From: JBAWZR01 sp037142915
Lineage (GTDB): Bacteria; Patescibacteriota; Minisyncoccia; Moranbacterales; UBA1568
Length of the DNA: 30,432 nt
Direction of reading: 5' to 3'
NCBI GenBank assembly: GCA_037142915.1
Contig: JBAWZR010000005.1
Location: forward strand, 1 to 30,432
The position numbers and the translations under genes are program-made. Under the pieces are notes generated by a model, which worked only from the letters and a program-made list of their open reading frames with translations, searched no databases and was not told where the DNA came from. This document shows, piece by piece, positions 7,459 to 15,118 of this stretch; the stretch's first letter is position 1; each line of letters opens with the position of its first letter.

Positions 7459-7542
7459 CCCGGCCTCCGAGCCGGGATCCAGGTTGAGTTGCATTTAAAA
7501 AATTCAATGCCGCCTGGATCCCGCATCAAGTGCGGGATGACA
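7453..7542. repeat. Inverted pair of TGTCATCCCG...CGGGATCCAGG palindromic repeats
   Basis: Copy 1 (7453-7483) starts TGTCATCCCG and ends CCGGGATCCAGG. Copy 2 (7513-7542) is the same element in reverse. Ends are identical while the middles differ (GCCTCCGAGC versus CACTTGATGC in the same orientation). Each copy is itself a hairpin (CCCGGC/GCCGGG and CCCGCA/TGCGGG), and the two can also pair with each other. The layout looks like a small mobile or MITE-like unit between dedA and rplL. Confidence 0.8.
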
Positions 7543-7572
7543 CAATTCCACATTACTCTCTCAGTGTACACG

Positions 7573-7635
7573 AAAAAAACAAGAATGTCCCGAAATAACT
7601 CACCCACTGAGTTAGTCGGGCGAACTTCGGGACAT
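7573..7635 (-). terminator. Intrinsic terminator of the rplJ-rplL operon
   Basis: Read on the minus strand, a 10-bp outer stem (ATGTCCCGAA with TTCGGGACAT) encloses an inner AACTCA/TGAGTT stem and is followed, a few bases on, by seven Ts (7579-7573). It starts about 30 nt after the rplL stop. Confidence 0.75.
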
Positions 7636-7665
7636 CACTTGTAACTCCCGTTCTCTCGAAGTAAA

Positions 7666-8070
7666 TTACTTCAACACGACGGTCGCACCAGCTTCTTCGA
7701 GCTTCTTTTTGAAGTTCTCAGCATCAGCCTTGGCAATTTTCTCCTTGATCACTTTCGGAGCGGCATCAACCAAATCCTTGGCTTCCTTCAATCCCAAACC
7801 AGTGATTTCACGAACGGCCTTGATGACATTGATCTTCTGCTGACCGGCAGCGGTCAATTCGACATCGAACTCAGTCTGCTCTTCGGCAGCTTCGGCAGCG
7901 GCGGCCGGAGCGGCACCCGCCATCATCATCGGTGCAGCAGCGCTCACACCAAACTTCTCCTCGAGCACTTTCACGAGCTCTGAGAGATCCAACACACTCA
8001 TCTTTTCGATTTCGGCAACCAGCTTTTCGAACTTCGCCGGAACCACGACTTCTTTCTTTTCTTCTGACAT
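7666..8070 (-). CDS. rplL: Large-subunit ribosomal protein bL12 (L7/L12)
   Basis: 134 aa, full length. It forms the dimeric stalk protein that binds L10 and recruits translation factors. Seen: an N-terminal dimerisation helix region (KFEKLVAEIEKMSVLDLSELVKVLEEKFGV), a flexible Ala-rich hinge (about 45-63), and the conserved C-terminal factor-binding domain (KINVIKAVREITGLGLKEAKDLVDAAPKVIKE...). It follows rplJ by 43 bp in the usual order and is terminated by a strong hairpin. No close Shine-Dalgarno sequence, although the gene is normally very highly expressed. Confidence 0.98.
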   Translation of the reverse strand: MSEEKKEVVVPAKFEKLVAEIEKMSVLDLSELVKVLEEKFGVSAAAPMMMAGAAPAAAAEAAEEQTEFDVELTAAGQQKINVIKAVREITGLGLKEAKDLVDAAPKVIKEKIAKADAENFKKKLEEAGATVVLK

Positions 8071-8113
8071 AACTTTGTAAAGTTAAAAAAAATAATTAAT
8101 ACGCTACTTCTTT

Positions 8114-8632
8114 CTACGCTTTCTGCTCGGCTACTGCCTGCAAAACACGTACCAATCCTGACAGATTTCCGGATAATGCCCGGACAAACCCAGTAATTGG
8201 CGCTTGCAATGTTCCGACCAATTGACCACGGAGCTCATCTTGACTCGGGAGCTTGGCCAACGCCTGCACTTGCGCAACATCCAGAGCGGTCGTTCCCAAT
8301 GCACCACCGATGATCCGAAGAACCTTATCATTCTTCTTGGCGAACGGAGCGATGACTTTCGCGGCCGACACCTCATCGGATGAAAACGAGATAGACACTT
8401 GCCCCTCCAATGATCGAGCATTCACCTGAATACCCGCTTTCTCGAGCGCGATATTCAAGAGTGTTTTTTTCAACACCAACCATTCTGATTGAGTCGCGCG
8501 GAGCTCCTTCTTCAAAATGGTCAAGTCTTTCACGGACAAACCTTTGAAATCAGCAAATACCAACGCCTTCGCCTGTTGGATCTTCTCCACGACTTCAGCG
8601 ATGATCTGCTCTTTTTGCTTTCTTGTTTGCAT
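8114..8632 (-). CDS. rplJ: Large-subunit ribosomal protein uL10
   Basis: 172 aa. uL10 anchors the L7/L12 dimers to 23S rRNA and usually represses its own operon by binding the leader. Seen: the N-terminal QTRKQKEQIIAEVVEKIQQAKALVFADFKGLSV block, the middle KKTLLNIALEKAGI region, IIGGALG, and the C-terminal helix that binds L12 (ITGFVRALSGNLSGLVRVLQAVAEQ). The open frame continues to 8719, but those residues are encoded by the L10 leader, so ATG 8632 is used. A GGAGG lies 18 nt before this ATG, farther than normal. The two-gene unit ends after rplL; the rplA/rplK and rpoB genes are not adjacent here. Confidence 0.97.
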   Translation of the reverse strand: MQTRKQKEQIIAEVVEKIQQAKALVFADFKGLSVKDLTILKKELRATQSEWLVLKKTLLNIALEKAGIQVNARSLEGQVSISFSSDEVSAAKVIAPFAKKNDKVLRIIGGALGTTALDVAQVQALAKLPSQDELRGQLVGTLQAPITGFVRALSGNLSGLVRVLQAVAEQKA

Positions 8633-8781
8633 ATAATTTATTAATATCACCCTCCGCCGTTCACCACAGTGAACTCCGGCGGGCAAAGAAAAATCTGCGC
8701 ACCCGCAGACATCGACCAAAACGATAAAAATTTTTCAGACAAAGCTTTTCAAAAAAGTATGTCGAAATCTTTTCCTCGTGA
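8633..8781 (-). promoter_or_regulatory. L10-type ribosomal protein leader (autoregulatory)
   Basis: The minus-strand RNA contains TGTCTGCGGGTGC (8711 downward) and then TTGCCCGCCGGAGT, which pair through GCGGG/CCCGC. This corresponds to the L10-binding element of bacterial rplJ leaders (GAC-GC-GGTGC...CTGCCGAG in Bacillus). A separate GTTCAC/GTGAAC hairpin follows before the GGAGGG. By analogy, free L10 or L10-L12 complex would bind and reduce expression of rplJL. Confidence 0.65.
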
Positions 8782-8787
8782 GGACTT

Positions 8788-8815
8788 ATAGTACCACGCT
8801 GGAGCCTTGGCGCAA
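8788..8815 (-). promoter_or_regulatory. Putative rplJ-rplL promoter
   Basis: Minus-strand TTGCGC (8815-8810) and TACTAT (8793-8788) with a 16-bp spacer. It would start a leader of about 149 nt, long enough to include the whole L10 element. Confidence 0.4.
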
Positions 8816-8853
8816 GCGGGCGGTATGCCTCATATCTACGGAAATAAATTGTC

Positions 8854-8875
8854 TTTCACTCGTTTCCGAGCGAAA
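8854..8875 (-). terminator. Possible terminator hairpin after rpsP
   Basis: On the minus strand TTTCGCTCG and CGAGTGAAA form a 9-bp stem (one G-U) closed by a GAAA tetraloop, about 45 nt after the rpsP stop. The tail behind it is only weakly T-rich. A perfect palindrome ACACCGGTGT lies between it and the stop. Confidence 0.4.
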
Positions 8876-8920
8876 CCCGATGGTGAGAAAATCTCGACAC
8901 CGGTGTTCCGATCGCAATAA

Positions 8921-9253
8921 TTACGCGGCAACCTCAGCTTTCGGCGTTTCAGCTTTTACCTCTTCGGCTACAGCCTCGGCTTTAACGGGGCGTTTCATCT
9001 TCACGGAGATTTTCTTGCCCTCGATCACACCTTCGCGAACGAGGAGATTGTGCATCGTATCGGACAACTGGGCGCCCTGTGACAACCAGTAAGCAATCCG
9101 ATCAGTCTTCAAGACCGCCTGCTTGGCATGCGGATCATAACTTCCCAAGACCTCGACATGACGACCTCCCGGAGCGACGGTGTGTTCTTGTACAACCACC
9201 CGGAAATAAGCCTTATTCTTACGACCAACACGATTCAAGCGGATATTTAACAT
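8921..9253 (-). CDS. rpsP: Small-subunit ribosomal protein bS16
   Basis: 110 aa. bS16 is an early-binding 30S assembly protein. The first about 80 residues are the standard domain (MLNIRLNRVGRKNKAYFRVVV, HVEVLGSYDPHAK, RIAYWLSQGAQLSDTMHNLLVREGVI). The end is a 25-30-residue Ala/Glu/Lys-rich, low-complexity extension (KRPVKAEAVAEEVKAE...), a common lineage-specific tail. It is not next to rimM or trmD, its usual partners, within this window. It has its own consensus promoter in the 3' flank of mrdA. Confidence 0.97.
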   Translation of the reverse strand: MLNIRLNRVGRKNKAYFRVVVQEHTVAPGGRHVEVLGSYDPHAKQAVLKTDRIAYWLSQGAQLSDTMHNLLVREGVIEGKKISVKMKRPVKAEAVAEEVKAETPKAEVAA

Positions 9254-9325
9254 ACTCTACTCTAAAAAAATATTTCAATAAAAGAAAAACTGTCCGGTCA
9301 AAACCGTCCTTTTCAAGTCCTCTCC

Positions 9326-9354
9326 AGTATAGATTATCCCTCCATTTCTGTCAA
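9326..9354 (-). promoter_or_regulatory. Consensus promoter of rpsP
   Basis: Minus-strand TTGACA (9354-9349, perfect) and TATACT (9331-9326) with a 17-bp spacer. The best sigma-70-type promoter in the window. Expected leader about 65 nt; it contains a short CGGT/ACCG hairpin but no recognised regulatory RNA. Confidence 0.75.
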
Positions 9355-9359
9355 ACTGG

Positions 9360-11246
9360 CTATTGTTGCCGGTCAGGGGAGAAATACCATTGGTAGATCT
9401 CCTTGGTAATCGGGACGGCATTATACCCCTCCAGGTCTTGCCCTTCCGCCAGGACGATCATTGCGATCTGCGGATGGTCATACGGCGCGAATGACTCAAA
9501 CCAGCCGAAAGTTTTGTTATCGCCGCCATATTGAGCGGTACCGGTTTTTCCTGCCACCTCGACCGGCATATCACGATTGAGCTGCGTGGCCGTGCCATCA
9601 ACGACCGTCTCGCGCATACCCTCACGCACGACCTGTAAGATATACGGATCGATGAAATCTTTGCGAATCACGGATGGTTGTGCGGGGATAGTTTTGCTAT
9701 CACTACCACGAATCGCAGAGACGATTTGTGGTGCGTAGAGCGTACCACCATTGGCGATAGAGCACAGTGCCGTCACTAATTGGAGTGGCGTCGAGAGAAC
9801 GAACCCCTGCCCTATCGCGGCGTGATAGTCATCTCCGACATACCAACGTTCACCGAGCGTATTTTTTTTCCACGCCGAATCAGGAATAAAACCCTTGGCC
9901 TCACTAGGAATATCGATACCGGTCAGGCTACCAAAACCGAAGAGGTCAGCATATTTTTTGATTCGATCGATACCAAGTCCGGTGACGTTCCCCCATCCCC
10001 CACCGACCGCGTAGAAAAAAATATCACTAGAAACCGCTAGAGCACGACGCACATCCGTGATGCCGTTGACACGCCAGTCATGAAAAACAAAACTCCCGAT
10101 ATTGATACTCCCGGTGCTGAGAACGGTCGTGGACTCAGTGATCGTTCTCTCTGTAAGCGCGGCCGAGGCGACGAACGGTTTGAAAGTGGAACCCGGAGGA
10201 TACTCACCCGATATGGCACGGTTGAAGAGCGGTTTATCGGGGTCATTGATGAGCGCCGAATATTGATCCGTCGTGATACCTTTGGAAAAAAGATTATTGT
10301 CAAAGCTCGGGTAGCTCACCAGCGCCAATACCGCGCCAGTACGCGGATCCATCGCGATGAGCGCTCCGGATTTCAAGTTCTGCTTCTGAAGCATATTCTG
10401 CAATACGTCGTAGGATTTTTTTTGCAATTCCGCATCGATATTGAGGATGATGTCATTGCCTGGTCGAGGGGGTACGATGCCAAGATCTCGAGTACTCCGG
10501 CCACTCGCGGTCACCTCGGTATCGATACCGCCACGCATCCCACGCAGCACGCTCTCGTAACTTTTTTCCAGGCCTTGTTTGCCGATCGAATCATTGGGAA
10601 GATACTCGGGATGCGCAGTGAGTTCCTCCTGCTTGATCCGACCCTCGTACCCAAGAAGTGGCGAAAAAATAGTACTATCGATATATTCCCGTTCAGCGGA
10701 AGTGATCAATGTCAGACCAGTGAGCGTTTTTTCCTGCACGGCGAAAAGGAGGTTTTCTTCCTGCGTGAGATGTTCCCGAATTATGATAGGGACGAGCAAA
10801 GTCACATCGAGCGCATCGAAAATCTTCTCCCAATCATCATTCTCCCATACAAAAAGCTGTTTCAAGTGTTCTTTGATAGCGGTGCGGGCAGCCGGATCGC
10901 GAGGTAAGTCTGCTGGTATGACCACGAGTGAGATATCGGGAATATTTCGCACCAAGGGCACTCCGGAGTGATCGTAGATGATCCCCCGCGGTGCCGGCAG
11001 GGAGAGCGAGCGTACACTGTTTTGTATGGCGATATCCCGATAGGTCTTGCCCTTGACGACATCAAGAAAAAAGACTCGCCCAAAAAGTACGACCAGGATA
11101 GTGACCGAAAAAATCCAGAGCACATTTAACATCCGCCGATTGATGGGCCACTCGATCTGCGCGGCGTCCTTCTCCGTCACGGTCAGCACGGCATCATCGA
11201 TCTCGAAGTCAGCATAGTTTTTTGAGTTTTTCTTATTCCACAGCAT
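9360..11246 (-). CDS. mrdA: Penicillin-binding protein 2 (class B peptidoglycan transpeptidase)
   Basis: 628 aa. Cross-links peptidoglycan during cell elongation, normally with RodA, which is not in this window. Seen: a cytoplasmic N-terminus, one membrane anchor (about 39-62), a PBP dimerisation domain including PAPRGIIYDHSG (84-95), and a transpeptidase domain from about 265. Active-site motifs are complete: SxxK as STFK (S353, K356), SSD (406-408) in place of SxN, and KTG (567-569). SxD in place of SxN is seen in other PBP2-type proteins. The PBP2 subtype fits better than PBP3 because of the overall layout, but this is by recognition only. The ATG 11246 start leaves a short leader behind a TATAAT box. 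It diverges from dnaE. Confidence 0.9.
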   Translation of the reverse strand: MLWNKKNSKNYADFEIDDAVLTVTEKDAAQIEWPINRRMLNVLWIFSVTILVVLFGRVFFLDVVKGKTYRDIAIQNSVRSLSLPAPRGIIYDHSGVPLVRNIPDISLVVIPADLPRDPAARTAIKEHLKQLFVWENDDWEKIFDALDVTLLVPIIIREHLTQEENLLFAVQEKTLTGLTLITSAEREYIDSTIFSPLLGYEGRIKQEELTAHPEYLPNDSIGKQGLEKSYESVLRGMRGGIDTEVTASGRSTRDLGIVPPRPGNDIILNIDAELQKKSYDVLQNMLQKQNLKSGALIAMDPRTGAVLALVSYPSFDNNLFSKGITTDQYSALINDPDKPLFNRAISGEYPPGSTFKPFVASAALTERTITESTTVLSTGSINIGSFVFHDWRVNGITDVRRALAVSSDIFFYAVGGGWGNVTGLGIDRIKKYADLFGFGSLTGIDIPSEAKGFIPDSAWKKNTLGERWYVGDDYHAAIGQGFVLSTPLQLVTALCSIANGGTLYAPQIVSAIRGSDSKTIPAQPSVIRKDFIDPYILQVVREGMRETVVDGTATQLNRDMPVEVAGKTGTAQYGGDNKTFGWFESFAPYDHPQIAMIVLAEGQDLEGYNAVPITKEIYQWYFSPDRQQ

Positions 11247-11270
11247 AAAATCATGGTTTTGCAGACCTTT

Positions 11271-11299
11271 ATTATAGCAAAAACTTTTCTTTTTGTCTT
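11271..11299 (-). promoter_or_regulatory. Putative mrdA promoter
   Basis: Minus-strand AAGACA (11299-11294), 17-bp spacer, then extended -10 TGC-TATAAT (11279-11271). Expected leader about 18 nt. The -35 overlaps the upstream part of the dnaE promoter region on the other strand. Confidence 0.55.
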
Positions 11300-11313
11300 T
11301 TTTAGGCTATACT
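11285..11313 (+). promoter_or_regulatory. Putative dnaE promoter
   Basis: TATACT (11308-11313) with a weak TTTTCT 17 bp upstream (11285-11290). The leader would be about 70 nt, T-rich at first and GC-rich near the ATG; nothing recognisable was found in it. It is interleaved with the divergent mrdA promoter. Confidence 0.45.
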
Positions 11314-11389
11314 GAAGGCACTTATTTGTTTTTTTCTCACCGGCAAAACCCTCACGATTACTCCGGGCTATGCGGCGAGAAACCCCTCT

Positions 11390-14300
11390 ATGTTCACGCA
11401 TCTTCACGTCCACAGTCACTATTCCCTCCTGACCGCACCGGCCAAAATCGACGACCTGCTCGACCAGGCGAAGGCGTACGGTATGACCGCGCTCGCCCTG
11501 ACTGATAATACTGCCCTCTACGGAGCGATCGAATTTTACACCCACGCCAAAGAGAAAGGCATCAAGCCGATCATCGGCACGCAGGTCAATGTCTGTAAGG
11601 ATCTCCACGACCGCAATAACACCGGCGAAAATCGTAAGCGGTTTGATTTGGTCTTACTCGCCGAAAACGATACCGGTTATCAGAACCTGATGAAGATCAT
11701 CTCGATCGCCCATCTCGAGGGTTTTTATTACAAGCCACGCGTCGACAAAGAACTCCTGAAGAAATACCACGAGGGATTGATCGCTCTCTCCGGCTCGGTG
11801 ACCGGTGAGGTGGCATCGTTCGTCGTGCAGGGCAATGACCAGCGTGCCGCTGCTATCGCCCGAGAGTACGAGGAAATTTTTGGCAAAAATAATTTCTATC
11901 TTGAGATCCAGCCGCATCCCAATTACGAAAATCAGGTTATCGCCAATGAGGGGCTAATCAAAATCTCTCGCGCAACCGGTATCCCGCTCGTGGCGACGGT
12001 CGATGTGCACTATATTCATCCCGAGGACGCCGAAATTCAGGACATTTTGCTCTGCATCCAGAATAACTGGAAAGTTTCCGATACGAATCGTATCAGTCTG
12101 ATGCACCTCGATCTCTCGATGCGTTCGCCCGAAGTGATGGGTGAAATATTCAGAGCGACACCTGATGCTCTCGAGAATACTCAGAAGATCGCCGACCGCT
12201 GCAATGTCACTATCAAGCTTGGTCAGACACTCCTCCCTCATTTCGAAGTGCCGGGTGGTCTCACGGCTCAGGAATACCTGCGCGAACTCTGCGAAGTAGG
12301 TCTCGTCAAACGCTACGACGGCAAAGTCGAACCAAAACATCGGGAGCGAATGGAGTATGAATTGTCCGTCATCGAGAAAACCGGTTTTGCGTCGTACTTC
12401 CTCATCGTGCAGGATTATGCCAACTGGGCGAAGAATAACAATGTGATCGTTGGCCCAGGCAGAGGATCGGCAGCAGGGAGTTTCGTCGCCTACCTCACCG
12501 GTATTACTAACATGGATCCGATCGAGTATAATCTCCTCTTCGAACGATTCCTCAATCCGGAGCGTATCTCAATGCCGGATGTCGATATGGACTTCTCCGA
12601 TGATCGACGCGATGCCGTGCTCAATTATGTCCGCGAGAAGTATGGCCATGATCACGTGGCGCAGATCATCACCTTCGGGACGATGGCGGCTCGGGCAGCC
12701 GTACGCGATACCGGGCGAGCGCTCGGATTCCCCTACTCCCTGTGTGACCAGATCTCCAAGGCAATCCCGATGTTCTGCACGATCGAGAAGGCCTTCGACG
12801 AAGCGCCGGATTTCAAACACCTCTACGATACCAATCCCGATGCCCGCAAAGTCATCGATGCTGCACGCCACTTGGAGGGACTCGCTCGGCATGCCTCGAT
12901 GCATGCCTGTGGTGTCGTTATCACCGACAAACCGGTGACTGAGTACTCCCCTATCCAAAATGTCTCGGGCAGTCGGGAAGGCGTGGTGACCCAGTATGCC
13001 TCCTCGACCAAATCCAGTGCGGTGGAAAAACTTGGTCTCCTCAAAATGGACTTTCTTGGATTGAAAAACCTCACGATCATGCAGAACACTTTGCGTATCG
13101 TGAAGGCACTCGGCAAAATGCCGGCACTCTGCGAACGACTCGGACTCGACCCAGAGACGGCGCTCGTTTCTGATATCATGGACAAACTGCCACTCGATGA
13201 TAGTGAGACCTTCAAACTCCTCCAAGACGCCCACACGACCGGTGTCTTCCAACTCGAATCCAACGGGATGAAGCGGTATCTCAAACAGCTCAAGCCAACT
13301 ATCTTGGAAGATATAATCGCGATGGTCGCTCTCTATCGTCCCGGTCCGATGGAGTGGCTCCCTGATTTTATCGATGGCAAGCATGGAAAAAAAGTAAAAT
13401 ATCTCCACCCCAAGCTCGAGTCAATTCTGAGTAATACCTACGGCGTCGTAGTATATCAAGAGCAGGTTATGCAGATCGCTCGCGACCTAGCAGGCTTCAC
13501 GATGGGCGAGGCCGATGTGCTCCGCAAGGCGATGGGCAAAAAAATCCTCGCACTCATTCAGGAACAAAAAATAAAATTCATCGATCGAGCCGTGGGTGAG
13601 GGTGTCGCCCGTGGTGTCGCCGAGAAGGTTTTCACCTTCATCGAACCGTTCGCGGGGTATGGTTTCAACCGTTCGCATGCCGCGTGCTATGCGCTCATCG
13701 GGTATCAGACCGCTTTCCTCAAAGCGCACTATCCGGCGGAGTTTATGGCCGCCCTCCTCACGAGCGATCAATCCTCATCCGACCGCATCGCCATCGAAGT
13801 CAACGAATGTCGCGAGATGGGCGTCGATGTCCTACCACCGTCGGTCAATGAGAGCTTCGAGGATTTCGCGGTGATTATATCGCTCCCCGCTCATTCAACC
13901 CAACCTCACCCCGACCCTCTCCTCAGCCCAGGAGAGGGAGAAATGCAGGAGCATATCCGCTTCGGTCTGAATGCCATCAAAAATGTCGGTAAGAATGCCA
14001 GCGAAGAAATCGTCGCAGAGCGAAAAAGGAACGGGAAATTCACCTCATTGGGTGATTTCATTGAACGCGTCCAGACCAAAGATCTGAATAAAAAATCCCT
14101 CGAAGCGCTGGCCAAAGTCGGTGCATTGGATGAATTCGACGAACGAGCTACGATCCTCGCGAGTGTCGACAAAATTTTGCAGCACTCCAAGAACACCCAG
14201 CGCATCAAAGATACACATCACGACAGCCTCTTCGGCTCGCTCCCCATCTCCAACACCACACTCACACTGTCGCAAGCACCACCCGCTATCAAAAAACAAA

Positions 14301-15109
14301 AACTCCAGTGGGAGAAAGAACTCCTCGGATTGTATGTGAGTGATCACCCAGTCTCGGAATTCAAAGACTATTTGGAGAAAGTGGCGACCACGATTCACGA
14401 TGCCGATAAACTCCCCGATCTCTCCCCTATCAAGGTCGGTGGTGTCATCGCTACGGTAAAAAAAATCATGACCAAATCGGATAAACCGATGTTCTTCGCC
14501 TATCTCGAAGACCTCACTGGTCGAGTGGAGGTAATCGTATTCCCTCGCGTTGCCGAAGCCACCGAAGCGATCTGGCAGCCTGACACTATCGTTCTCGTCA
14601 GTGGTAAAGTCAACAAAAAAGACGGCTCGCTCAAGATTATGGCTGACGGTGCCGAGCGCATCACGCCGCAGAGCATCGAGACCTTCCAACGCGTCCTCGC
14701 CACTCAGCACAAACACGCACCCGTTCAACAACCTGATCGCGTCGCCGAACCGCAAGGCGAATATACAACAAGTGTAACGCCAACAGATACTTGTCATTGC
14801 GACCCCGCTCTTCGCGAAGGGCGGGGGTGGCAATCCCCGACTCAGAACGGAAAAACAGATGAAAAAAATAACCCTGAGTCTATTGAGGGAACTCCATCGA
14901 GCAAACTCATTCTCCAGCTCACCGACAATCTCGATTCAGAATTTTTACGGATGCTCTCAACCACACTTGAGCAATACCCCAAAGGTGAAACGAGAGTCTT
15001 CGTCCGCCTGCACGGCCAACTCATCGAGACCGCCTACCAAGTCACTCTCACCCCCGACCTCTGTACCCAGATCTCGCAACTCTCCGGGGTGGAAAAAATT
15101 GAAAGATAA
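11390..15109 (+). CDS. dnaE: DNA polymerase III alpha subunit
   Basis: Replicative polymerase, 1239 aa. Order of domains: PHP (about 3-230); palm/fingers with GPGRGSAAG (355-363), the catalytic pair in PDVDMDF (D399, D401) and the third Asp in KMDFLGLK (D554); the RSHAACYALIGYQTAFLKAHYPAEF region (761-785); helix-hairpin-helix-like IRFGLNAIKNVG (856-867); an OB fold (about 1013-1090); and a C-terminal domain likely to bind the clamp loader. The polymerase site is complete. The PHP domain lacks several usual metal ligands: TDN for TDH (40), GTQ for GxE (65), D86 and S136 where His and Cys are typical. Two repeat elements are translated in frame (residues about 837-852 and 1135-1151), both in loops or linkers. 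The last 83 bp are duplicated downstream at 15985-16067. Confidence 0.97.
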   Translation: MFTHLHVHSHYSLLTAPAKIDDLLDQAKAYGMTALALTDNTALYGAIEFYTHAKEKGIKPIIGTQVNVCKDLHDRNNTGENRKRFDLVLLAENDTGYQNLMKIISIAHLEGFYYKPRVDKELLKKYHEGLIALSGSVTGEVASFVVQGNDQRAAAIAREYEEIFGKNNFYLEIQPHPNYENQVIANEGLIKISRATGIPLVATVDVHYIHPEDAEIQDILLCIQNNWKVSDTNRISLMHLDLSMRSPEVMGEIFRATPDALENTQKIADRCNVTIKLGQTLLPHFEVPGGLTAQEYLRELCEVGLVKRYDGKVEPKHRERMEYELSVIEKTGFASYFLIVQDYANWAKNNNVIVGPGRGSAAGSFVAYLTGITNMDPIEYNLLFERFLNPERISMPDVDMDFSDDRRDAVLNYVREKYGHDHVAQIITFGTMAARAAVRDTGRALGFPYSLCDQISKAIPMFCTIEKAFDEAPDFKHLYDTNPDARKVIDAARHLEGLARHASMHACGVVITDKPVTEYSPIQNVSGSREGVVTQYASSTKSSAVEKLGLLKMDFLGLKNLTIMQNTLRIVKALGKMPALCERLGLDPETALVSDIMDKLPLDDSETFKLLQDAHTTGVFQLESNGMKRYLKQLKPTILEDIIAMVALYRPGPMEWLPDFIDGKHGKKVKYLHPKLESILSNTYGVVVYQEQVMQIARDLAGFTMGEADVLRKAMGKKILALIQEQKIKFIDRAVGEGVARGVAEKVFTFIEPFAGYGFNRSHAACYALIGYQTAFLKAHYPAEFMAALLTSDQSSSDRIAIEVNECREMGVDVLPPSVNESFEDFAVIISLPAHSTQPHPDPLLSPGEGEMQEHIRFGLNAIKNVGKNASEEIVAERKRNGKFTSLGDFIERVQTKDLNKKSLEALAKVGALDEFDERATILASVDKILQHSKNTQRIKDTHHDSLFGSLPISNTTLTLSQAPPAIKKQKLQWEKELLGLYVSDHPVSEFKDYLEKVATTIHDADKLPDLSPIKVGGVIATVKKIMTKSDKPMFFAYLEDLTGRVEVIVFPRVAEATEAIWQPDTIVLVSGKVNKKDGSLKIMADGAERITPQSIETFQRVLATQHKHAPVQQPDRVAEPQGEYTTSVTPTDTCHCDPALREGRGWQSPTQNGKTDEKNNPESIEGTPSSKLILQLTDNLDSEFLRMLSTTLEQYPKGETRVFVRLHGQLIETAYQVTLTPDLCTQISQLSGVEKIER
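13904..13945. repeat. Palindromic repeat inside dnaE, CCCTCTCCT/AGGAGAGGG type
   Basis: A hairpin with 9-bp arms (13915-13923, 13930-13938) and a 6-base loop, preceded by CCTCACCCCGA and followed by GAGAAATG. It adds about 16 residues (PHPDPLLSPGEGEM...) between FAVI and IRFGL, a junction that is normally short in DnaE. The reading frame is kept. A partial second copy is at 1-18. Confidence 0.8.
14792..14839. repeat. Palindromic repeat inside dnaE, TGTCATTGCGA...GGCAATCCCC type
   Basis: Outer arms ATTGC/GCAAT enclose a 12-bp stem (CCCCGCTCTTCG with CGAAGGGCGGGG, one G-U) with essentially no loop. It is translated as CHCDPALREGRGWQSP in the linker between the OB fold and the C-terminal domain. 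Its ends match the intergenic copy at 5153-5191. Confidence 0.85.
15027..15109 (+). repeat. dnaE 3' end, left copy of an 83-bp direct repeat
   Basis: Last 27 codons plus stop of dnaE. It aligns without gaps to 15985-16067 (958 bp away) with 67 of 83 positions identical by hand count. The two copies flank the Fic cassette in the same orientation. Confidence 0.85.
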
Positions 15110-15118
15110 AAATTTGGA

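Noticed and set aside
7423..7494. Longer DedA N-terminus starting at 7494
   Set aside because: The added residues (MQLNLDPGSEAG) translate the palindromic repeat, and the putative dedA promoter lies between that start and 7422.
8633..8719. Longer L10 N-terminus starting at 8719
   Set aside because: The codons fall in the structured L10 leader, and the conserved protein starts at QTRKQKEQ.
10080..10907. 275-codon open frame on the plus strand
   Set aside because: Opposite mrdA, whose motifs are complete on the minus strand. The translation is Arg-rich and shows no domain.
12569..13408. 279-codon open frame on the minus strand, with another of 262 codons at 14045-14833
   Set aside because: Both are antisense to dnaE, which is unambiguous and in one frame throughout.
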